Below, in pieces: positions 57,098 to 64,000 of a DNA stretch of 64,000 nt. This stretch comes from Histoplasma ohiense. Its lineage: Eukaryota; Ascomycota; Eurotiomycetes; Onygenales; Ajellomycetaceae. The first letter of the stretch is position 1, and every line of letters begins with the position of its first letter. The stretch is from positions 1,865,001-1,929,000 of the forward strand of contig JAEVHH010000005.1 of the NCBI GenBank assembly GCA_017607445.1. Direction: 5' to 3'. The position numbers were made by a program, and so were the translations under genes. The notes beneath the pieces were generated by a model. The model was given only the letters and a program-made list of their open reading frames with translations. It was not told the origin of the DNA and did not search any database.

Positions 57098-57426
57098 GAT
57101 GACAGTTCGTCCACACGCCCATACAGACCGACCCCAAGTGCATCACACCCTTCCGATAGTGGGGAACCAGGAAGTATGTATCTGTCTATTGGTCAAGTCT
57201 CACGAAGACCAAGCGATTCGTGTACCAAGCTATAAATTTTTCGCATCCCTCATCTCTACACTCTTTCCATTTCAATTGTACCTACCCAAACGATCGTAGA
57301 CCCAGTAGTCGGAATAGTTTAGGGAGCCGTGGTATAACAAAAAATGAGAGTGAGAGAGGAGAGGCAGGAGCTCTGAAAAATTTTAACGCCCTAGCATGTC
57401 GCACAATATACAACCTCTGTAGTGTT
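57098..57426. other. spacer between convergent kinase-like and nuclease-like genes
   Basis: A 329 base shared 3' region, no gene seen. Confidence 0.6.
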
Positions 57427-58233
57427 CTATAGAAGCTGCCAGTCGTCATCCGCTGCACCCAACATCCCGAGATACCAAAGTCCCATAAGAACGGTCAAAC
57501 GCCCAGGCCCTCCTGCTTCCCATGGTATGGCCCGTGCTACCAACAGGTTGCCATTCGCATCGAGTCTCTTAATAGGGACCAATTCAGTATCAGTTAGGGC
57601 AAAGCCGTACCGCGCGTTGTGCTGTTTCATGTAGAAGTTGACCTGTGACAGAACCTGCAAATACTCCGTGCGATCTATCTGCGACTCCGCTGCTGCCCAG
57701 TCAGATCCCCATTTCCATGACACCTTTAGGTCTCCTGGACAGCGATTTGGGGAGGAGTTGAGAGTACTGCCGGCTCGGAAAAAGGCGATATCGGGACGGA
57801 AGTTGTTGATAATTTGAGCTGCATCACCTATGTCAACTGTGATGGGAGTAAGATGCAGATTGGCAAGCTGAGGTGCAAGATGCTGGAAACTACTTCGCAG
57901 CACACAGTATAGTCGACTTTGAACATAGGTAGTGAAACAGACTGCAAACATCGGCTCGGTGTTTATAGACTGTGGAGGAGAGTTCAGCATTGATTCATTC
58001 TCAATTTGCACTTGCTGAAGCAAGGTCCCATAAAGCTGCATAATATGGGTGTAGGTGAATTCAGACCATTGACCAACGCTGTTGATCTGCCTCCAACTAT
58101 ATTGGTCATTTGTCGTGTTGGATGTTTTGTTAGTTTCTTCTGTAGGGAGCCCCGGCGGTGCCACCATCAAATAGTCCAGAAGTCTCTGAGTGTTGGCCAT
58201 TATCAATTCTGCTCTCTTAGAAATAATGACCAT
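57427..58233 (-). CDS. PD-(D/E)XK nuclease-like domain protein
   Basis: A single-exon 268 residue protein starting MVIISKRAELIMANTQ; a second ATG (MANTQRLLD) 33 bases on could also serve. The C-terminal half carries a PD-(D/E)XK-like core: FRPDIAFFRAG (P147-D148), then GDLKVSWKW with Asp168-Leu-Lys170 about 20 residues later, then a helix with QVLSQVNFYMKQHNARYG and a strand FALTDTELVPIKRLD. These are the usual features of fungal PDDEXK-like proteins of a large, variable family whose activity is mostly unknown. Metal-binding Asp and the active-site Lys are retained, so nuclease activity is possible. It converges on the kinase-like gene 330 bases away. The N-terminal half (about 45-140) is family-typical but undefined. 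Confidence 0.7.
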   Translation of the reverse strand: MVIISKRAELIMANTQRLLDYLMVAPPGLPTEETNKTSNTTNDQYSWRQINSVGQWSEFTYTHIMQLYGTLLQQVQIENESMLNSPPQSINTEPMFAVCFTTYVQSRLYCVLRSSFQHLAPQLANLHLTPITVDIGDAAQIINNFRPDIAFFRAGSTLNSSPNRCPGDLKVSWKWGSDWAAAESQIDRTEYLQVLSQVNFYMKQHNARYGFALTDTELVPIKRLDANGNLLVARAIPWEAGGPGRLTVLMGLWYLGMLGAADDDWQLL

Positions 58234-58815
58234 GGGGGACCTGGGTCAATCGTTCCCGAGGTGGTTCTGGTGTTGACATCATGTTTATTAAGCTTCATTG
58301 CGAGTGTTCGCTATCACCAGCAGGAAGCGTGATAATAGCAGTAAGCACGGCCAAATTGGTATTTAGATAAAAAAAGCCATAAGCTGGACTCAATATGGCG
58401 GGATAAAAGAGCCGGGCAGGAGGTGATAGTATATCCTGAGTGGAGAACCGGCGTGGCTACAATACAGCTACAATTGGGGATTTGACTTGCTGAAGCTATA
58501 GTCTTTGATCACGGAAGTGCAGCAATGATATTTGAAACAAATGAATCAATAACTTCGAGAGCCAATTGATCCTTGACTCCTTGTAATTTTTTCCCTTTCA
58601 GTTCCTTATCTGGGGGGAAGAGCAATTCAGGAAATGCGCTCTCGCAAAAATAAGAGGCGAGAACATTACAAAATTAAACGTCTCTTTCCTTTCTGACCTT
58701 GTTCTCTCACTGCACTAGCAACTTAAAAATTTGATACAGGAAACTCCATAAAATGCCCCATAGGAAAACAGTGAATGATCCGGAGAGTAGTGAAGTAAGC
58801 AGACAAACAAACATC
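58234..58815. other. spacer, pwp1 3' side
   Basis: Promoter region of the PDDEXK-like gene and 3' region of pwp1. No other gene seen. Confidence 0.55.
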
Positions 58816-60550
58816 TTAATCCTCGTCCATGGACTCCCATCCATCCCGACCAATGTCTCCATCCCCCTCAGCCACACCGGAGTCATCAGAGTCACTACTG
58901 TCATTCTGCGAAATGCCAATCATTCGCTCCTTCACTTCCCCTGCCAATGAACTCCCCAAGCGCGAAGAAAACGTTCTGCGCACAGCGGCATTCGTAGATG
59001 TATCCCAGATCTGTACCACCCCTTTGCTTCCCGCAACCGCGAGGCGGAAACTAACCTCTTGCTCTGGCGCAAACGTGGTGGAGAAGACCTTGCCAACTTC
59101 AACTTTCCGTGAGACAACCATATTGGGTTTGCTATCTTGCACGTTCCAGAGTTTGACTTGCTTATCGGTGGAGCCGGTGACAAGGAAGCCGGGGATTGTA
59201 GGGTTGATGTCAAAGGATGAAACGGAGGAATCGTGCGCCTGTAGCATCCATACTGGCTTCGTGTTTTCCGGCATAGCGGACACCTGTCGGACGTCGTGGC
59301 AGTATACCATCCCACCATCGGTTGTGGCGTAGAAAAAATTGGGGTCGTGAGGGTCCCATCGGACGTTTTCGACATCGCTTTCAACCCGCCATCTCGCGGC
59401 CTTTGCGTCAGGAGCTCTCATGTCGGCAGCCACAACAGTCCTATCGTAGCTTCCGCTCAACAAGACTGTTGATTCTTTCGGGTGCCAGTCCAAGGCACAA
59501 ATTTTATCACTGTGGTTGGCATAGGATTTGGCACATTTGGTCGTGCTCAGATCCCATAACTTTACAGTTTGATCGGCTGAAGCTGACGCGAGCAGGTTTC
59601 GATGTTGTCTGTTAGCTGCCAATGCAAGGACTGAGTCCACATGATACTCGTCATTCGCTTTCTTAACCTTTTTCTTCTTCTTCTTCTTTTTCACGCCGGT
59701 CTCCGAGTTTCCATCCTGGCCGTCTTGGCCCAGGATGGCGTTTGGATACATGCAATCCACGATATCCAGGTCCCAAATTTCGATATCCGGTTCCATCGTG
59801 CCTACTGCGACAAAGTTGCCGTAGGATCTATTTTCTGAGTTCCTGCCAACGGGTATATCTAACCACTCCAAGCACAATGGGATCGCGGGCAGCATGATGT
59901 CGTGGTGCACGTAAAGGTTATCTGCCTCGTCTTCGTATACATAGACTTCCAACTGTGCGACCTCATCCTCCACCTTGGCAGCCAATAGAAGATTATCGGT
60001 GGGTAAAATCTGTAGCTCTTCTCTCTCGTCATCGTCGTCGTCGTCGTCGACTCCCTCTGGAACAACCAAATATGGATCCTCTTCGTTGGGTTGGTGGTAC
60101 GCAAGTGACCTGATATTGCCGAACATGGTGATTTGTTCGCCATTTTCATCCACAGGGTCGCTGTCATAATGATCCAGGTCGTATTCCTTTAGGTCATCAT
60201 CAATGGTGTCGCTTTTCTTGCCATCGCTGCTACCACATATATGCGTTAGCAAACTAAACAACCTCCTCAGGCGACAGGAAAACGTACCCTTTTGCCCTTC
60301 CTTTTCCCTCTCCACTTGGCTCCGCAGAATCGTCTTCGCTTTCCTCTTCCTCTTCACTTTCCCCTTCCCCTTCCCTCTGGTCTTTGCTACTTTGATGCTG
60401 CGCTTGTTTTAAGTCCGTTTTGGCACCCTCGAGTTGAATCTTCGCGAGCTCCGATATCCGATTGATCTCCGCTTCGTCGATTTCATATCTTTCAGGAAAA
60501 GGCGCAGCCACACCGCGACGCACCCATGTCGTGGCTGTTATCATAGACAT
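58816..60550 (-). CDS. pwp1: periodic tryptophan protein 1 (Pwp1), WD40 ribosome-assembly factor
   Basis: Two exons (60288-60550 and 58816-60226) encode 557 residues starting MSMITATTWVRRGVAAPFPE, the conserved Pwp1 N terminus. An acidic Glu/Ser-rich region (EESEDDSAEPSGEGKGRAKG) precedes the splice. Then come ITMFGNIRSLAYHQPNEEDPY, IPLCLEWLDIPV and EPDIEIWDLDIVDCMYPNAI, typical of Pwp1, a KKKKKKKK patch, and WD repeats (LLASASADQTVKLWDL, VLLSGSYDRTVVAADM, FLVTGSTDKQVKLWNV, RLAVAGSKGVVQIWDT). Pwp1 acts in the nucleolus in 60S subunit assembly and rRNA processing. The C terminus is acidic (GWESMDED). A GTACGT donor and TAGCAG acceptor rejoin GDGKKSDT. The gene is divergent from cmc2 with 414 bp between starts. 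Confidence 0.95.
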
Positions 60551-60964
60551 CTTGAGATTTTTGAGGGCGAAAATTTATCAGGCGGTATTTAAAATTATTG
60601 TGAGAATCGGGCGGGCTGCTCGGAAGCGCAGGGTTAATGAAGAGCCCTAAGTACACCAGATTGGAAAAGATAACAACTTCCTCTTCTCTGGGTTGGTTAG
60701 AATAGAGAGAATAACCAAAGGAGAATGTCGCCTGCCACACTCCTCCTTCGTGATCCAAACTGCTTCGGTTTTTTTTTTTTTTTCTTTCGTATTTCGTATG
60801 TGCGGGACAACAAGGTCCCACCGCCCGGCAGAATATTTATTCATGGCGCTATGATCATTTTCACGCAACTCCGCTCTTAACCACCGACAACCTCCTTTGT
60901 TGATCGATTCCCCGAGTAAACTGAATCATTACATAAGGCGGTGATATCGCACTTCATTAACAAA
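60551..60964. other. divergent promoter region (pwp1 / cmc2)
   Basis: A 414 bp intergenic span with a poly(T) tract at about 60770-60783. It holds both promoters. Confidence 0.6.
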
Positions 60965-61312
60965 ATGCACTCCCATCTCCATACCAAAGACAATATAAGT
61001 GCGTTTCAACCCCCGCTCGTTCTATCACAAATAGCCGCATCCATTCCCTAGACACAAGTTATCCCCAACGGAGCAGCTGACCCCTTTCGTCTTCTTCCTT
61101 ATCTAGATTGCACGGAGATCATGAACATGCTCGACGAGTGCCATGCGCGGGGATTCATCCACAAGGCGTTCGCCGGCTGCAACGAAATTAAACGAGAGGT
61201 AAACCGATGCCTCGGGGCGGAAAGATCGCGGCGCGCTCAAAAGAATCGGGACCAGGCGCGGGAGAACCGCAAACGTATTGAAGAAGTGTGGAGGAAGGAT
61301 GACGAGTCGTGA
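60965..61312 (+). CDS. cmc2: COX assembly mitochondrial protein Cmc2 (twin CX9C)
   Basis: Two exons (60965-60998 and 61107-61312) encode 79 residues, MHSHLHTKDNINCTEIMNML onward. Twin CX9C motifs are complete: CTEIMNMLDEC and CNEIKREVNRC, spaced by HARGFIHKAFAG. The N-terminal MHSHL and the ECHARGFIHK helix-hairpin-helix are typical of Cmc2-type proteins. It should be imported into the intermembrane space by the Mia40 relay and help cytochrome c oxidase assembly. The basic C-terminal tail (about 55-79) is usual for the family. The first exon is only 34 nt; its A|AT junction forms Asn12. Without this exon the frame would have no conserved start, which supports the model. Confidence 0.93.
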
Positions 61313-61754
61313 AAAGAGGCATTTATACTATCGCTGTGCAATTGAGGGTGGCGAGGGAGTGTTAGGTTATTTTTTTTTTTTTTTTATTCGGCGGGAGAAG
61401 CATCGTGTTCTGGCGCTTTGGTCATATATGATTTTTGATGTGCTCCTACTGGCTCCTATCCAACTTCGTTTTCCGAACTGGTACCTCTGTCGCTTGACTC
61501 TCTCCTCCAAGCATGATTGGGCGGATGTGTAGGGATATTTATTCCTGTGCGGTTATCCTTCTTATATTGCTGTTGGCGGCAAATTGTTATTGTTCGTATA
61601 TATATTATCCCATTTAGATCTAACGGGATTATACACTTCTATCTCTCAGAGTACTGCTATCAAATACCTCGTGGAAGGTAGGAAAGCGCAATTGTATATT
61701 ACAGATTGAAAAAAAAAAAAAAAAAACAAAAAAAAATTTGTGTTTCGTTAGACA
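61313..61754. other. spacer between convergent cmc2 and utp23
   Basis: Shared 3' region with poly(T) near 61371-61385 and an A-rich run near 61709-61737. No gene. Confidence 0.6.
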
Positions 61755-61977
61755 TTACAATTCAACAGCAAGCGGCGCGCCAAGTTGTGGCAGACCAGCC
61801 TTCTGAGAATTATCCGATTTATGGGATTTATGCCTTCTCTTCCTCTTAGTTTTCCCAGTAGGTTCTCCTCCAGCATTCGATTTATCCTTGACATTTTCAT
61901 CCTCTGAACCGTGTGCAGGTTGCCGTTCCGCTTCAGCAGGTTTATTGTCCTCGTTCCTTTCACCACCACTACCAATC

Positions 61978-62009
<32 letters not shown>

Positions 62010-62972
62010 TCTACTGCTATTACTCGGCTTCGCGTGGTTTTTCGGCTTCTTCACACTCAGCGGATTTGGACCTTTGGCTCTTTTCGGCTTCTTCTCCTTC
62101 GTACCTGTTGATGTATCTTTTCCCTCCCCTTCGTCCGCATCATCCCTCTTCCTCTTTCCTGCCACCGTCTTGGTAATACCCGTCTTTAATTTCCCCCGCT
62201 CAACTCCTTCCCTCACTCCCTCTGACGAATTGCTCAGAGGCTCTAATACCATCACAGATCGTTTCACGTATATGATTGGAACGCCAGGTATTTGCCGGGC
62301 ACCCTTGCGCAGATAATTTGTCGGCGGCTCTGGCGCAGTTGCGGCTATGGATTTCCATTTCTGGGTATGGGTATTAGTTGGCTCAGGGTCTGCCGTAGCT
62401 AATATATAGTGCTCTTTGTTCTTTTTCAATTCTGGATTAGGTGACAGCAGAGACAGAAGACAATCGACTTCGTCAATGGTTTTTGAATCTTCGTTATGCG
62501 AGCAGTAGCGAAGGGGAAGGGTAGTGGGTGGTGGGAGCTGTGGAGGCCGCGTGTTGGGTACGAATTTTGATTGTTGTTGTTGTTGTTGTTGCTGTGTAGA
62601 AGATGAAGCCATGACTGCCGCGAGAGAGCATTTTGTGATAACTAAAGGTACGGCGAAACGTATAGCTGTAAGCATATATATATCTTGCGATGCTGAAAAG
62701 GGGTAGGTAGTTAAACGGGAGAAACTTACATGGCTTCACTTTGCTATGTAATGTTCGCTCAAGGGCCGGCACTAGATCCATTTTGAAAGAGTAAACGGCT
62801 CTTAGAAAATTCGAATCAACTATGTGCATGTTGGTTAGTTTATCTCCCATCGCGGGGATTATCAAAAAAGCATTGGAGACATACCGAGCACCTGATACGG
62901 CTCGCGAAACCCAAATGTGAGCTCATACTGTTGCATAAGCTTGCGGTACTTCTTTGACCGTTTTGCCCTCAT
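61755..62972 (-). CDS. utp23: rRNA-processing protein Utp23 (PIN-like)
   Basis: Three exons (62885-62972, 62730-62819, 61755-62641) encode 354 residues starting MRAKRSKKYRKLMQQYELTF. PIN-like landmarks are VDSNFLRAVYSFKMDLVPAL, KPFITKCSLAAVMAS, LRYCSHNEDSKTIDEVDCLL and HYILATADPE, then ARQIPGVPIIYVKRSVMVLE, the Utp23 signature. Utp23 belongs to the small-subunit processome, binds near snR30 and is needed for early 18S rRNA cleavages; like yeast Utp23, the PIN site is probably inactive. The acceptor TTTAG at 62642 was preferred because it yields KPFITKC. The tail is basic, with poly-Gln (about residues 70-80) and poly-Gly (about 280) encoded by triplet repeats and ending in KRKRRHKSHK. It is convergent with cmc2. 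Confidence 0.92.
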
Positions 62973-64000
62973 CGATGCGGTTCAATCTCCGCTTATAGGA
63001 AGTTTGGAATTCTGGAGAACAAGGAGATAGAGGCGAAATGTCCAAACACATCGCCCAGGTGTTCTGAATTCTTTCCAAACTCGGAAATATTTGATGCCAA
63101 GAAGTATAATTGGCTGAATTAAGGTTAGTGCAGAGTTTAAACCTGCACTAGCCACTTATGGACCTTCTTCCTCTGGACTGCTCAACAGACAAGTATATCT
63201 TCTGCGGGAAACAGCATGCTATCTACAACAACAAGGCTAATTATTTTAAGGATAGACGAGTGTGGAATCCCAAAGGCAAACACAAGTCTGTCCTGGGCAA
63301 TATTATGCAGGAGCAATAGGCATGAAAAACTGAATTCATACAGAAGCAGTTGAATTAAACTAAAACCTCACAAAATGTGAATATTGGAAGCTGTCTTTCA
63401 AACGAAGACCATCCTTAGACACATCTACATACACGCCCTACATATGAAGTTTATGGTTACGAAACAGCCGGTGCCAGAGACAGACGCAGAGGCAGAGGTG
63501 GACGCGGAGGTTGGAAAGTCACCAAACCAAGCACCTCCTCATCCGCTCATCTAGATGTATTCAAGTGCGAACGCGAGCGTGGTGAGCGAAGCACGCTCTG
63601 ATACAAAGTGGGGTTTCCCAACAAACATTGAGATATGTATTGTATAGGAAAATAAACCAAGATCTGTTTTTTCAAGTACATAAGAATATATTGGGGAGTT
63701 TTCTTTGTTCATCAATGCCAGATTTCATATCGTCATTCACCGGCCCAACAAAATATGTATGTACATACAACCCAAAGAGAACTCAACACATACATAAGTC
63801 TTCGGAAAAATTAATCATAATAGTGAAAATCATCACGGTGCGGAAAAGTCTAATGCTAAACTCGATGGGGGAAAGTTATGTCCCCCTAGGATATCTCATA
63901 TAATCGATCTCATCGTCGAAGTAAAAATACGCATTAAGGAAGGTTCAAGGTCATGTTGGATAGTGCCGTTATGTATACATTTGTCTTTTCTGTAATTGAC
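62973..64000. other. terminal stretch, possible retroelement debris, no gene assigned
   Basis: The utp23 5' region is followed by AT-rich sequence. Between 63160 and 63600 two plus-strand segments look protein-like: one with DKYIFCGKQHAIYNNKA and a nearby basic region, and one with an Arg/Gly-rich stretch (DRRRGRGGRGGWK). These recall gag-type zinc-knuckle or RGG sequences, but both are in broken frames. Nothing more is supported. Confidence 0.3.

Noticed and set aside
1..64000. tRNA genes
   Set aside because: I looked for GGTTCGA-type B boxes with matching acceptor stems on both strands and found none that fold; a covariance-model scan would be decisive.
1..64000. CRISPR array or prokaryotic operon
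   Set aside because: No regular direct repeats with spacers; gene structure is eukaryotic throughout.

Overview
This window is nuclear DNA of a filamentous ascomycete. The genes carry short introns (about 50-150 bp) with GTATGT/GTAAGT donors and CTAAC-type branch points, spacers are long and rich in A/T tracts, and the proteins are ordinary Pezizomycotina families (Yth1, DUF3712, DUF1776, Wss1, Utp12, ARPC2, Rrn3, Pwp1, Cmc2, Utp23). The AspRS-DUF2156 fusion and the expanded kinase-like and PD-(D/E)XK-like families suggest a Eurotiomycete, probably Onygenales; that last step is inference. About 21 protein-coding loci are supported. No tRNA, rRNA, CRISPR array or intact transposon was seen.

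Layout, left to right. 1-10 kb: the 5' part of a WrbA-type quinone oxidoreductase (-), the CPSF subunit Yth1 (-), a GH18 chitinase (+) and a DUF3712 membrane-anchored protein (-). 10-20.6 kb: a sparse stretch with a Sel1-repeat Dsf2/Nif1-like protein (-), an uncertain locus (-) and a FAR-17a/AIG1-like membrane protein (+). 20.9-33.5 kb: a dense block with an F-box/Cys-rich protein (-), a multi-span membrane protein (-), a DUF1776 protein (-) divergent from the Wss1 protease (+), a small uncertain locus (-), and Utp12 (-) divergent from Arp2/3 subunit 2 (+). 34-44.7 kb: an aspartyl-tRNA synthetase fused to a DUF2156 domain, which is the architecture of ergosteryl-aspartate synthase ErdS (-); divergent from it a GDXG-type alpha/beta hydrolase (+); then RRN3 (-). 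46.9-54 kb: one Ser-rich protein (-) and a 6 kb gene-poor stretch. 54-58.2 kb: an accessory-looking island with a small acidic unknown protein (+), a kinase-like protein (+) and a convergent PD-(D/E)XK-like protein (-). 58.8-64 kb: Pwp1 (-) divergent from Cmc2 (+), Utp23 (-), and a terminal stretch with possible retroelement debris.

How the genes work together. Four genes belong to ribosome production (Rrn3 for Pol I initiation, Utp12 and Utp23 for the small-subunit processome, Pwp1 for large-subunit assembly). The most interesting functional unit is the ErdS-type sterol-aspartylating enzyme with an alpha/beta hydrolase next to it, a reasonable candidate for the opposing ester hydrolase. The second is the kinase-like/PD-(D/E)XK-like pair, two families that expand in fungi and recur in effector- and conflict-type systems.

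Exon boundaries were derived by hand from reading frame and splice consensus and may be off by a few bases where donors are weak.
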